Below, one piece after another: positions 51,693-60,461 of a stretch of 64,000 bases of DNA. The notes under the pieces are model-generated. The model did no database searches and had not been told where the DNA came from. It was given only the letters and a program-made list of their open reading frames with translations. The position numbers and the translations under genes are program-made. The stretch is from Actinoplanes italicus. Its GTDB lineage: Bacteria > Actinomycetota > Actinomycetes > Mycobacteriales > Micromonosporaceae. The stretch is taken from NCBI RefSeq assembly GCF_003001815.1, contig NZ_PVMZ01000004.1, forward strand, positions 248,001 through 312,000. Reading direction: 5' to 3'. The number at the start of each line of letters is the position of its first letter. The first letter of the stretch is position 1.

Positions 51693-53207
51693 ATGAGCTC
51701 CTCCTCGACGCTGCCCGCCGCGACCGGGCTGCCCGGCCGGCGGCGCTGGGCGGCCCTCGCCGTGCTGGCCGCGGCGGTGCTGCTGCTCGCCATCGACAAC
51801 ACCGTGCTCGCGCTGGCCGTGCCGGCCCTGACCGCCGACCTGGCGCCCACCGCCGAGCAGGTTCTGTGGATCGGCGACGTCTACTCCCTCGCGCTGGCCG
51901 GGCTGCTCGTGCTGATGGGCAACCTGGCGGACCGGTTCGGCCGCAAACGGGTCCTGCTGATCGGGGCGGCCGGTTTCGGCGCCGTGTCGCTGGCGGCCGC
52001 GTTCGTCACCAGCGCCGAGGCACTGATCGCGGCCCGGCTGCTGCTCGGCGTCGCCGGGGCGACCCTGATGCCGTCGACGCTGTCGCTGATCCGCAACCTG
52101 TTCCCCGACGACACCGAACGGGCCCGCGCCATCGCGATCTGGTCCACCGCGTTCGGCGCAGGCTCGGCGATCGGCCCGCTCACCGGCGGGTTCCTGCTCG
52201 AACACTTCTGGTGGGGCTCGGTCTTCCTGATCAACGTGCCGGTGATGATCCTCGTCCTGATCTCCGGGAAGCTGCTGCTGCCCGAGTCCCGCGACCCCGA
52301 GCCGGGCCGCTTCGACGTGCTGTCGGCCGCGCTGTCGATGGCCGCGATCGTCCCGCTCGTGTATGCGATCAAGCACGTCGCCGGGCACGGCATCGACCTC
52401 GTCACACTCGCCTGCCTGCTGGCCGCGATCACCGCCGGGATGCTGTTCGTGCGGCGGCAGCGGCGGCTGGACCAGCCGATGCTCGACGTCGAACTGTTCC
52501 GCAGCCCCGCCTTCTCCGGCGCCGTCGCCGCGAACGTCATCGCCATCTTCGCGCTGACCGGGCTGCTGTTCTTCTTCTCCCAGTACCTTCAGCTCGCCCG
52601 CGGGCACAGCCCGCTGCGGGCCGGCCTCGCCGAGCTGCCGGCGACCCTCGCGTCGATCGCCGTCGTGGCGCTCATCGGTGTCAGCGTGACCCGGCTCGGA
52701 CGGGGACGGGCCATCGCGCTGGGGCTCGCCACGGCCGCGGCCGGGCTCGCCATCGTGGCGGCGGCCGCGCATGGGCCGTACATCTGGCTGGGTCTTGGTC
52801 TGATCCCCATCGGTCTCGGCATCGGGCTCGCCATGACGCTGACCGGCGACGCGATCGTGTCGGCCGCACCGCCGCGCAAAGCCGGATCGGTGTCGGCGAT
52901 CACCGAGGCCGCCAACGAGCTGGGCGTCGTTCTCGGCATCGCGGTCCTCGGGTCGCTCGTGTCAGCGGTCTACCGGGGCACCGTGGTGATCCCTTCCGGC
53001 CTTTCGGCCGAGGACACCGCGCGGGTACGCGACTCGCTGGGCCAAGCCGTGCAGGTGCTCGACCCGGGATCGCCGGCCGCGGCCGGAGCACGCGACGCGT
53101 TCATCGCCGCCATGCAGGTCACCTCCCTGGTCGCGGCGGCCTTCACCGCGGCCGCCGCGCTGCTGGCGTGGCGCGCCATCCCGTCGCCGCGCGCGGCCCG
53201 GCCGTAG
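51693..53207 (+). CDS. MFS drug efflux transporter, DHA2 (14-helix) family
   Basis: Proton-driven exporter of 504 residues with about 14 membrane helices. The loop 2-3 motif is GNLADRFGRKRVLLIG. LLLAIDNTVLALAVPAL is the DHA2-typical first helix, and GSAIGPLTGGFLLEHFWW matches antiporter motif C. Substrates cannot be predicted from sequence. There is no ribosome site; the start is inferred leaderless. A TetR gene follows 14 bases downstream, the usual pump/repressor pairing. Confidence 0.93.
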   Translation: MSSSSTLPAATGLPGRRRWAALAVLAAAVLLLAIDNTVLALAVPALTADLAPTAEQVLWIGDVYSLALAGLLVLMGNLADRFGRKRVLLIGAAGFGAVSLAAAFVTSAEALIAARLLLGVAGATLMPSTLSLIRNLFPDDTERARAIAIWSTAFGAGSAIGPLTGGFLLEHFWWGSVFLINVPVMILVLISGKLLLPESRDPEPGRFDVLSAALSMAAIVPLVYAIKHVAGHGIDLVTLACLLAAITAGMLFVRRQRRLDQPMLDVELFRSPAFSGAVAANVIAIFALTGLLFFFSQYLQLARGHSPLRAGLAELPATLASIAVVALIGVSVTRLGRGRAIALGLATAAAGLAIVAAAAHGPYIWLGLGLIPIGLGIGLAMTLTGDAIVSAAPPRKAGSVSAITEAANELGVVLGIAVLGSLVSAVYRGTVVIPSGLSAEDTARVRDSLGQAVQVLDPGSPAAAGARDAFIAAMQVTSLVAAAFTAAAALLAWRAIPSPRAARP

Positions 53208-53221
53208 GTACGGTGTCGGTC

Positions 53222-53812
53222 GTGGGACGCACAGCGGGCCGGTCACCGGAGGAGACACGACGAGCGCTGCTGAAGGCGGCCGCCGAGACGATCCGGGTGC
53301 GCGGCATCCACGCCTCGCTCGACGAGACAGCCCGCAACGCCTCCGTCTCCAAGGGCGGACTGCTCTACCACTTCGCCAGCAAGGACGAGCTGATCCTGGA
53401 ACTCGTGCGCGCCGAACTCGCCGCGTTCCAGGCCAGCATCGACGTCGAACTCGACCCGGACGACACCGCGCCGGGCCGCCTCACCCGGGCCTACATCCGC
53501 GCCGTTCTGGCACCGACCAGCGACGACGAGGCCCGCGAGTCCCTGGCCCTGATCACCCAGCTGATGACCGTGCCCGCCGTCGCCGAGGTGGCCCGCGCCG
53601 ACGCCGAACGCCTCGAAGCCGCCCTGGCCGCCGACGGCCTGCCCGCCGACGTGCTGGCCCTGGTCGTCGCCGCCGCCGACGGCATGAGCAGCGCCCCCCT
53701 CTGGGGCGGCTCGGCACACACCCCGGCCCACCGCCGGCTCGCCGAACGCCTGCAGCACCTCACCCGCCACCCGGAACTGTGGGAGTCCCTGCCCTGGCCC
53801 CCGTCCGCCTGA
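53222..53812 (+). CDS. TetR-family transcriptional regulator
   Basis: A 196-residue repressor following the pump gene. HTH: ALLKAAAETIRVRGIHASLDETARNASVSKGGLLYHFASK. The C-terminal domain contains YIRAVLAPTSDDEARESLALI. GTG chosen because TACGGT lies seven bases upstream, giving it its own leaderless promoter as well as read-through from the pump gene. It probably represses the transporter and itself. Confidence 0.9.
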   Translation: MGRTAGRSPEETRRALLKAAAETIRVRGIHASLDETARNASVSKGGLLYHFASKDELILELVRAELAAFQASIDVELDPDDTAPGRLTRAYIRAVLAPTSDDEARESLALITQLMTVPAVAEVARADAERLEAALAADGLPADVLALVVAAADGMSSAPLWGGSAHTPAHRRLAERLQHLTRHPELWESLPWPPSA

Positions 53813-53983
53813 GCTGCTCACTCACCGTCGCCACGGCCGATCTCAGCACCGCCCGCTGCTGCTCGGCCTGTTCATCCTCGGCCTGATGGTGAAGAGGGTG
53901 AACGCCCGCCGGTACAGCCGGTCTGAGCACCCGCCGGGCGTCCGTGCTGGCCCGGCCGGCTCGCGGCGTCGTACCCTGGGGCC

Positions 53984-54154
53984 ATGAGCAGCCCCGACAC
54001 CGACGACAAGGCGTTCGCCGACGTCCTCGCCGAGCACGGCCGGCCGGTCAGTGCCGAAGGCCTCGGCCGGGCCCGCCGGTCGCTGGAAGACGCCCGGGAC
54101 CGCCGTGACCCGGCCGCCCGCGCCGCCCTGCTCGACCGCCTGCGCGCCGCGTGA
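53984..54154 (+). CDS. Small antitoxin-like protein
   Basis: A 56-residue, highly charged helical protein (MSSPDTDDKAFADVLAEHGR, then LGRARRSLEDARDRRDPAAR). TACCCT lies six bases before the ATG. Its stop overlaps the GTG of the PIN-like gene (GTGA), the arrangement typical of antitoxin-toxin pairs. No DNA-binding motif is obvious. The antitoxin role is inferred from size and position. Confidence 0.65.
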   Translation: MSSPDTDDKAFADVLAEHGRPVSAEGLGRARRSLEDARDRRDPAARAALLDRLRAA

Positions 54155-54558
54155 CCGACGAGCCCAAACCCCGTCCCGCCGCTCTGGTTCTCGACACCTC
54201 CGCCATCGCCGGGTTCGCCCGTGGCAGCGTCGCCCCGGGTGAGCTGCTGGCCGAGATCGACCTCGAGGGCGGCTGCGCGCTCGTCCCGCTGCCCTGCCTG
54301 GTGGAGGCCGCCGCCCTGGTCGCCGAGGAGGAGCTGCCCTGGCTCGACATCCTGCTCGGCCACGCCGCCGCGCAGGTGATCGTCGACGATCCCGCCGACT
54401 GGCGCATGGTCGCCGGACTGCGGCGGATCACCGGCAGCTACCCGCACGCCCTGGCCGCGTGGCTGGCCCTGGAGTACGGCGTCGACGTGATGACCCGCCA
54501 CCCCGGCCTCTACGCCGGGCTCGACGGCGGCAACATGGTCCTACCCTTCGACGACTGA
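54151..54558 (+). CDS. PIN-domain-like protein (possible toxin)
   Basis: A 135-residue protein with the PIN opening AALVLDTSAIAGFARGS (acidic residue after the first strand), a Glu in LVEAAALVAEEE and a late YGVDVMTRHPGLY. The usual second and third acidic residues are weaker than in VapC, so nuclease activity is uncertain. Coupled to the small upstream gene. The 3' end overlaps the HAD gene by 18 bases. Confidence 0.65.
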   Translation: MTDEPKPRPAALVLDTSAIAGFARGSVAPGELLAEIDLEGGCALVPLPCLVEAAALVAEEELPWLDILLGHAAAQVIVDDPADWRMVAGLRRITGSYPHALAAWLALEYGVDVMTRHPGLYAGLDGGNMVLPFDD

Positions 54559-55263
54559 CGTCGCGGGCCGGTCCCCGACGAGGCGCAGCACCGCGCTCAG
54601 GCCGTGCACCGGCCCTTGCGTGCGGGGCAGGATGAGGGTCCGGATGCCGAGCGCCGCTCCGCCGACGTCGTCTCGCGGGCTGTCCCCCACCATCAGGACC
54701 TGACTGCCGGGCAGATCCAGCAGCTTGATCACGTGCTGGAAGATCGCCGGGTCGGGTTTCGTGAGGCCGACCTCGTAGGACAGCACCACGCCGTCGAGCA
54801 GGTCACCGACACCGGCGCGGTCCAGGCAGTCCCGGATGTCCATCCCGATGTTGGACAGCACGACGATCTTGACGCCCCGTGACTTGAGCTCCCTGAGGAC
54901 CGGAAGCGTGTCGTCGTAGGCCTCCCATTGGTCGCGCATGACGGCGTACAGCGCGTCGGTGAGGGCGGGGTCGATGCCGGGAAGCAGAGCGACCGACCGG
55001 GCGAAGACGTCACGGTGGCGGGCGGGGTCGAGGTCACGCTCACTGGCCGGATCGATGCCGTGGGCGTGGGTCCAGATGTGGTTCAGGTGCTCACGCAGAC
55101 TCGTGAACGTCGCGTCGCTGAGCCCCGGCACCGTGACACCGGCGTCGTCCAGCCGGCGCAGGGCGTCCCGGATCCATCGCGCCGGGTCACCACCGTCGAC
55201 GAGGGTGCTGTGGAAGTCGAAGACGACTCCGTTGATCGGCGCGAGCACATCGTCGATGACCAT
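54541..55263 (-). CDS. HAD-family hydrolase
   Basis: A 240-residue phosphatase-like enzyme. Motif I is variant, VVFDFHSTLVDGG, where the second Asp of DxD is replaced by His. Motif II is IVVLSNIG, the Lys is in YEVGLTKPDPAIFQHV, and the acidic motif is MVGDSPRDDVGGAA. The DxH change is seen in some HAD proteins that are not classical phosphatases. ATG is preceded by GGGAGG. Substrate unknown. Confidence 0.88.
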   Translation of the reverse strand: MVIDDVLAPINGVVFDFHSTLVDGGDPARWIRDALRRLDDAGVTVPGLSDATFTSLREHLNHIWTHAHGIDPASERDLDPARHRDVFARSVALLPGIDPALTDALYAVMRDQWEAYDDTLPVLRELKSRGVKIVVLSNIGMDIRDCLDRAGVGDLLDGVVLSYEVGLTKPDPAIFQHVIKLLDLPGSQVLMVGDSPRDDVGGAALGIRTLILPRTQGPVHGLSAVLRLVGDRPATSVVEG

Positions 55264-55309
55264 CGTGCCAGCCTCCCAGAGGCCCGCCACCCCGCCGGCA
55301 CTCAGGGGG

Positions 55310-56305
55310 TCAGATCGCCTCGGACCAGTCGACGACGAGCTGGAACATCGGAGCGCGGCCGGCGAACATCGACTGCCAGTCGCGGGTGTCGTAGCCACGG
55401 CCGCGCGGGGCGTCCCACGCCATCGACAGCATGCGCGGGGCCAGCCAGAAGTACTTGGCCGCGCCGGTGACCATGATCGCGCGCCGGGCCTCGTCCGGGG
55501 ACAGCACGGGCGCCATCCCGCGCGCGTACCCGCTGGTCACCGCCTCGACGACGGCAGGCAGGCGGGTCACGTCGACGTAACCGTCCCAGAAGGTGTCCAG
55601 CGCCAGGTTCGCCGCGTCCTCACCCACGGCGCCCGCGCCCGCGTACGCCCAATCGAGAAGAACCACCCCGCGACCGGAACGGATCAGATTCATCGGCCAG
55701 ACGTCGTGGTGGCAGAGGGTGCGCGGCAGCGCTGCCGACGCCTCGAGCAGCTCGTGGCGCCGTTCCCACAGCCGTCGCAGGCCGGCGCGCAGCGACGGCG
55801 ACCACGCGGCCCGGGCCGCCGGATGATCCCAGCGCAGATCGTCGGGAACCGGCTGGGCGAGGGTGTAGTCGCGAAGGAAATCCCGGGCCAGCCAGGCGAG
55901 CGGCGGCGGGTTCCCGGTCCGTCCGCTCTGCCCGACCCCGATCTGGTACGCGCATTCGCCCAGCTCGTCAGTGCCGAAGGACATCCCCGCCGTCCCACCG
56001 ACGTCCTCGAGGACCATCTCGATCCCGCCGTCGTCGAGCGCACCGATCGACAGCAGCTCGGGAACCGCGATGCCACCGGCCGCGAACGCCGACGCCGCGA
56101 ACCCGGTCTCGTAGGCGAGCGGCTCGCGCCGCCAGTAGTTGAAGTGCCCCGGATCGTCGCTGGCCGCCAGATGCGCGGCGGCGCCGTCGCGGCGCGGGAC
56201 GACCAGCTTGCGGATCGCGGTCCCGTCGTCCCACGGGATGCGCCACACCCCGCCGGTGACCTCGTTGGCCGTCGAATGAACCAGTTGCTCAGCCACGTCC
56301 CGCAT
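55310..56305 (-). CDS. Phosphotransferase-family kinase
   Basis: APH-fold protein of 331 residues. Catalytic loop TLCHHDVWPMNLI and metal-binding VVLLDWAYAGAGAVGEDAAN are intact. The N-lobe (TGGVWRIPWDDGTAIRKLVV) is unusually rich in Trp. The start overlaps the end of the EamA transporter gene by 17 bases, which suggests a shared transcript and perhaps modification and export of the same compound. Confidence 0.85.
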   Translation of the reverse strand: MRDVAEQLVHSTANEVTGGVWRIPWDDGTAIRKLVVPRRDGAAAHLAASDDPGHFNYWRREPLAYETGFAASAFAAGGIAVPELLSIGALDDGGIEMVLEDVGGTAGMSFGTDELGECAYQIGVGQSGRTGNPPPLAWLARDFLRDYTLAQPVPDDLRWDHPAARAAWSPSLRAGLRRLWERRHELLEASAALPRTLCHHDVWPMNLIRSGRGVVLLDWAYAGAGAVGEDAANLALDTFWDGYVDVTRLPAVVEAVTSGYARGMAPVLSPDEARRAIMVTGAAKYFWLAPRMLSMAWDAPRGRGYDTRDWQSMFAGRAPMFQLVVDWSEAI

Positions 56306-57167
56306 TGTGCCGGACGGCCAGGATGTTCGCGCCGACCACCACGGCGATGCCGATCCACTCGTGCACGTCCAGCACCTGTCCGAGAAGGACCAGCCCGGCG
56401 AGGGCCGCGAAGACGGGGTGGACGCTCATCAGCACGCCGAAGAAGTGGGCCGGCACTCGCCGTAGCGCGATCAGGTCGCTCGCGTACGGGATGACCGACG
56501 CGAGCACTCCGGCGGCGACGCCGTAGAGGAGCGCGAGCGGCGTCATCCGGCCCTGCGCGACGAGCACGATCAGCAGCGGCAGGGTCAGCACGGCGGCGAC
56601 CGTGGTCGCGGCGGCGGTGGCCTGCAGGCCGGGCAGCCGTTGCCCGAGCAGCCGGTTGAGCAGGATGTACGACGCCCAGCACCCGGCGGCCAGCAGCCCG
56701 CAGCCGATGCCGATCCAGTCGCTGCTGCCCGACGGCAGGACCAGCACGTACACCCCGGCGCCGGCGGCGGCCGCGCAGACCAGGTCGAGGCGGCTGCGGG
56801 AACCGGCCAGCGCCACGGCGAGCGGGCCGAGGAACTCCAGGGTGACCGCCAGTCCCAGGCCGATCCGGTCGATGGCGGTGTAGAGGCCGAGGTTCATGCT
56901 GACGAACACGACGCCGAGCAGGATCGTCGGCCACCACTGTGCCCGGGTGAACCGGCGCAGGTTGGGCCGGACCGCGGGCAGCAGCACCGAGGCGGCCACG
57001 AACTGGCGCACCGCGACCACACCGGGCGGGCCGATCAGGTCGAACGCGTGCGCGCCGATCGCCGCGCCGGTCTGGTTGCTGGCCGCCCCGGCCATCAGGA
57101 CCGCGAGCCCGGCCATCCGTGATCCGCGTCGTGCCGTCGCCGGGCGCTGTTCGACCTCCACTGTCAT
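56289..57167 (-). CDS. EamA/DMT-family transporter
   Basis: A ten-helix drug/metabolite transporter of 292 residues with two EamA repeats (GPPGVVAVRQFVAASVLLPA, LAVTLEFLGPLAVALAG, SVHPVFAALAGLVLLGQVL). RhtA-like members export amino acids or related compounds. Start assigned to ATG of MTVEVEQRPA. It is divergent from a LysR gene with a 69-base gap, so LysR control is likely. Confidence 0.9.
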   Translation of the reverse strand: MTVEVEQRPATARRGSRMAGLAVLMAGAASNQTGAAIGAHAFDLIGPPGVVAVRQFVAASVLLPAVRPNLRRFTRAQWWPTILLGVVFVSMNLGLYTAIDRIGLGLAVTLEFLGPLAVALAGSRSRLDLVCAAAAGAGVYVLVLPSGSSDWIGIGCGLLAAGCWASYILLNRLLGQRLPGLQATAAATTVAAVLTLPLLIVLVAQGRMTPLALLYGVAAGVLASVIPYASDLIALRRVPAHFFGVLMSVHPVFAALAGLVLLGQVLDVHEWIGIAVVVGANILAVRHNAGRG

Positions 57168-57236
57168 GGTGACGAGTCTCGACGTCTCGGCGGCCGGGGA
57201 GAAATACGCGCGGCGCGCCACTTATACGCTGAGCGC

Positions 57237-58115
57237 ATGGATCTGCAGTTGCGTCATCTGCGGTGCCTGGTCGCCGTCGTCGACACCGGCACATTCACCG
57301 ACGCCGCCGGTGAGCTCGGCATCTCCCAGGCGGCGGTGTCGCGGGCCGTGGCCGCGCTGGAGGAGGCGCTGGGCGTACGCGTACTGCAGCGGACCACCCG
57401 CCACGTGACGCTGACCGCGACCGGGACGCAGGTGCTGGCCGGCGCCCGCAGGGTTCTGGAGGAGGTCGCCCACCTGCAGCGACTGGCCGAGGCCGAGCGG
57501 CAGCGCAGTGAGCTGCGGGTCGGGTACGCGTGGGCGGCCCTCGGCAAGCACACCCGGCGGGTGCAGCGGGCCTGGGCGACCGGGCATCCCGGCACTCCTC
57601 TGGTGTTCGTGCACATCAACACCCCGACCGCGGGCCTCAGCGACGGCACCACCGACGTGGCCGTGGTCCGGCGGGCGCTCGACGATCCGCGGTTCGAGTC
57701 CGCGCTGATCGGCCATGAGGCCCGCTGCGCCGCGGTGGCCACGGACAACGCGCTGGCCCGGCGACGGACTCTGCATCTTCGAGACCTGCTCCGGTACCCG
57801 GTGGCGATCGACGCCCGGACCGGGACGACCACGCTCGGGCTGTGGCATCCGGAGCCGGGCCCGGAGAACGTGCGCACCACCCACAGCGTCGACGAGTGGC
57901 TCACCCTGATCGCCGCGGGGCAGGCCGTGGGCATCACGTCGGAGGCGACGGCGAATCAGAATCCGCGGCCCGGTGTGGCGTACCGGATGCTGCGGCAGGC
58001 TCCGCCGATCGACGTGTGGCTGGCGTGGTGGCGTGACGATCCCCCGGCGAACCTCGACGACCTGGTCGGGTTGAGCCGCAGCGCGTACGGCAGCACACCC
58101 CCTAGTGCATCCTAG
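57237..58115 (+). CDS. LysR-family transcriptional regulator
   Basis: A 292-residue regulator with N-terminal winged HTH (LQLRHLRCLVAVVDTGTFTD, ISQAAVSRAVAALEEALG) and a periplasmic-binding-like C-terminal effector domain. TACGCT six bases before the ATG suggests a leaderless mRNA. Divergent from the EamA exporter, its likely target. Its stop codon lies inside element copy C, and the last residues STPPSAS are encoded by repeat-like sequence. Confidence 0.93.
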   Translation: MDLQLRHLRCLVAVVDTGTFTDAAGELGISQAAVSRAVAALEEALGVRVLQRTTRHVTLTATGTQVLAGARRVLEEVAHLQRLAEAERQRSELRVGYAWAALGKHTRRVQRAWATGHPGTPLVFVHINTPTAGLSDGTTDVAVVRRALDDPRFESALIGHEARCAAVATDNALARRRTLHLRDLLRYPVAIDARTGTTTLGLWHPEPGPENVRTTHSVDEWLTLIAAGQAVGITSEATANQNPRPGVAYRMLRQAPPIDVWLAWWRDDPPANLDDLVGLSRSAYGSTPPSAS

Positions 58116-58127
58116 GAAGATAGGTTG
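58108..58127. repeat. Dispersed intergenic element, copy C (partial)
   Basis: CATCCTAGGAAGATAGGTTG, identical to the end of copy B. The preceding bases (CACACCC.CTAG.G pattern) also match copy B, but the GTGCGGC hairpin and the upstream conserved block are absent. The LysR stop TAG is part of the CCTAGG core. Confidence 0.85.
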
Positions 58128-58211
58128 TGAGGCCCGAGCGCCGGGCCGGTCATCCGGGGCGGCCCCTGACGGTCACCGGCGCGAAACCGGCCGGCTCCGA
58201 CACTGGCCGGC

Positions 58212-58658
58212 ATGAAGACGACGCTGCTGAAGGCCCTGCTGCTGGCCACCGTCCTGATCCTGCCCGGATGCACCGCCGACCCGGCCGGCGAGCCCGGCGA
58301 CACGCCACCCTCCGGCGAGGCCGACCCGTTCACCAAGGTCGTCACCTACGTGGAATGCCTCCAGGAACAGGGCCTGCCGGTCAAGCTCAACCCCGGTGAC
58401 GGATACACCATGCCGAAGGACACCGACCCCGCCGCGATCGAGGCCGCCGAGGCCGCCTGCCGCGGCGTGGCACCGCCCGGCATGTACGCCAGACCCTCCG
58501 CCGAGGAGCTCGACCGCTACGTCAAGGTGGCCCGCTGCCTACGTGGCCAGGGTATTCAGGTTGCCGACCCCACTCTGGAGGATCCGCAGCTACGCATCGA
58601 GCACCCGCCGCAGAACCTGCGCGAGCTTCAGGAGGCCTGCGAGGAGAGCACGGGCTGA
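58212..58658 (+). CDS. Secreted lipoprotein of unknown function
   Basis: A 148-residue lipoprotein. Signal peptide MKTTLLKALLLATVLILPGC with a lipobox Cys at position 20, then a Pro/Gly-rich linker and a domain with conserved-looking cysteines (YVECLQEQGLP, AEAACRGVA, VARCLRGQGI, LQEACEEST). Similar lipoproteins often lie beside MacAB-like exporters in actinomycetes. It is convergent with the histidine kinase of that cluster, overlapping by 31 bases. Confidence 0.85.
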   Translation: MKTTLLKALLLATVLILPGCTADPAGEPGDTPPSGEADPFTKVVTYVECLQEQGLPVKLNPGDGYTMPKDTDPAAIEAAEAACRGVAPPGMYARPSAEELDRYVKVARCLRGQGIQVADPTLEDPQLRIEHPPQNLRELQEACEESTG

Positions 58659-59737
58659 ACCGGCAGGTCGACCCGGACGGTCAGGCCACCGTCCGGGTTG
58701 GCCCGCACCCTGACGCCGCCACCGTGCGCGCGGGCGATCGCCGCGACGATGGACAGCCCCAGACCGGCGCCGTCACCCGCCCCGGTGCGGTCGGCGTCCA
58801 GGCGGCGGAACGGTTCCAGCAGCTCAACGGCCCGCTCCGGCGGCACCCTCGGACCGGTATTGACGACCGTCAGCGTGCCGTCGCCGGTCAGCTCCACCCG
58901 GACGATCCCCTCCGGCACGTTGTAACGGATCGCGTTCTGCACCAGATTCGCGACCAGCTGGGACAGCATCACCTCGTCACCGACAACGGTCGCCGTACGT
59001 ACCGCAGACGAAACGGTGACCCCCGCATCCCGCTGCCTGCCCACCACCTCTCCCACCACCCGCCCGAAATCGACCGGAACGGCGGCGTCCGGGCCCCGCT
59101 CGCCCTTGGCCAGCTGCAGCAGGCCGTCGATGAGCCGTTCCGAACGCAGGGTGTTGCGCAGCAGCTCGGCGCGGATCAGCCGGACCCGTTCCGGCGACGG
59201 ATCGGCCAGGCCCACCTCGAGAGCGGTCCGCTGCACGGCCAGCGGGGTGCGCAGCTCGTGCGAGGCGTTCGCGATGAACCGGCGCTGACTGTCGACAGCC
59301 CGTTCCAGCCGGTCGAGCATGGCGTCGAAGGTGTCGGCCAGGCGCCGCAACTCGTCGTCCGGGCCGGTCAGCGCGAGCCGTTCGTGCAGGGTGGACAGCG
59401 ACAGCCGTTGCGCGGCGGCGGTGATCCGATGCAGCGGGCGCAGCAGGCGGCCGGTCATCCACCAGCAGACCGCGAACGCGAGGACCGCGATCACCGCGAC
59501 GGCGGCCACCAGGATGAGCCGCTGGCTGGTGAGCACGCTTTCGCGTACGTCATCAGGGGGTTGTGGTGGTGGGGCGTCGCATTCCGGCCCGGCACAGGTC
59601 CGTCCACCCCGGCCGCCGAGAGCGGCGGAGACCGCCCAGCTCTGCAGGATCAGGGCGGCGAGCAGCACCGCCACCGTGACGGTGGTGAACAGTCCGCCGT
59701 ACAGCAGGGTCATCCGGGCACGCACCGACCGGTTCAC
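58628..59737 (-). CDS. OmpR-type sensor histidine kinase
   Basis: Membrane sensor kinase of 369 residues. Two helices (LLYGGLFTTVTVAVLLAALI, LILVAAVAVIAVLAFAVCWW) flank a short extracytoplasmic loop with two cysteines (TCAGPECDAPPP). HAMP then HisKA (RRFIANASHELRTPLAVQRT) and HATPase (NLVQNAIRYN, GAGLGLSIVAAIARAHGG) follow. GTG start overlaps the response-regulator stop. Probably senses a cell-envelope stress or peptide antibiotic exported by the divergent ABC operon. Confidence 0.93.
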   Translation of the reverse strand: MNRSVRARMTLLYGGLFTTVTVAVLLAALILQSWAVSAALGGRGGRTCAGPECDAPPPQPPDDVRESVLTSQRLILVAAVAVIAVLAFAVCWWMTGRLLRPLHRITAAAQRLSLSTLHERLALTGPDDELRRLADTFDAMLDRLERAVDSQRRFIANASHELRTPLAVQRTALEVGLADPSPERVRLIRAELLRNTLRSERLIDGLLQLAKGERGPDAAVPVDFGRVVGEVVGRQRDAGVTVSSAVRTATVVGDEVMLSQLVANLVQNAIRYNVPEGIVRVELTGDGTLTVVNTGPRVPPERAVELLEPFRRLDADRTGAGDGAGLGLSIVAAIARAHGGGVRVRANPDGGLTVRVDLPVQPVLSSQAS

Positions 59738-60387
59738 AGCCGGTACCCGCTGCCCGGGACGGTGACGATGACCGGCGGATCGCCGAGTTTGGCCCGCAGC
59801 TTGCTCATGGTGACCTTGACGGCGGTGGTGAACGGGTCGATGTGCTCGTCCCAGGCCCGTTCCAGTAGTTCCTCGGTGCTGACCACGGCACCCTGCGCCC
59901 GCATCAGGACCTCCAGGACCGCGTACTCCTTGCGCGACAGCGCCAGGGCGCGACCGTCCCGGAACGCCTGCCGGTAGGAGGCGTCCAGGGTGATCCCGGC
60001 CCGCTCCAGCACCGGCGGCAGCGGCCGCCCGGTGCGGCGGGCCAGCGCCCGGATCCGCGCCACCAGCTCCTCGAACGCGAAAGGCTTGGCCAGGTAGTCG
60101 TCGGCGCCCAGGTTCAGCCCGTCGATCCGGTCGGTCAGCTCCCCGGACGCGGTCAGCATCAGGATCCGCACCGGCGCCCCACCGCGTGACAGCTGCTCGC
60201 ACACGTCGTCGCCGTGCACGACGGGCAGGTCGCGATCCAGGACGAGCACGTCGTAGTCGTTGACCGCGAGCCGCTCCAGCGCGGCCGCACCGTCATGGGC
60301 GACGTCGACCGCCATCGCCTGCTCACGTAGTCCCTCGGCCACCAGGGCGGCCAGGAAACGCTCGTCCTCGGCCACGAGTATCCGCAT
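59734..60387 (-). CDS. OmpR-family response regulator
   Basis: A 217-residue regulator with receiver residues in ILVAEDERF, VLVLDRDLPVVHGD and DDYLAKPFAF, and a winged-helix DNA-binding domain ending SKLRAKLGDPPVIVTVPGSG. ATG of MRILVAEDE chosen; TAGCCT lies eight bases upstream. Divergent from the adaptor/ATPase/permease operon with a 74-base gap, so it very likely controls that operon. Confidence 0.93.
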   Translation of the reverse strand: MRILVAEDERFLAALVAEGLREQAMAVDVAHDGAAALERLAVNDYDVLVLDRDLPVVHGDDVCEQLSRGGAPVRILMLTASGELTDRIDGLNLGADDYLAKPFAFEELVARIRALARRTGRPLPPVLERAGITLDASYRQAFRDGRALALSRKEYAVLEVLMRAQGAVVSTEELLERAWDEHIDPFTTAVKVTMSKLRAKLGDPPVIVTVPGSGYRL

Positions 60388-60461
60388 GCCAGCGGAGGCT
60401 AATCGATGACGGCTCATCGACGCTCACCTCCGCGAAACCCGGTCCGGGCCACGCTGCCCGC

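Noticed and set aside
51456..52772. Minus-strand frame of 438 codons
   Set aside because: Antisense of the MFS transporter, low-complexity Gln/Gly/Arg.
53813..53983. Short plus-strand hydrophobic frame reading LLLGLFILGLMVKRVNARRY
   Set aside because: No start codon or ribosome site and it runs into the promoter of the antitoxin-like gene; too little evidence for a gene.
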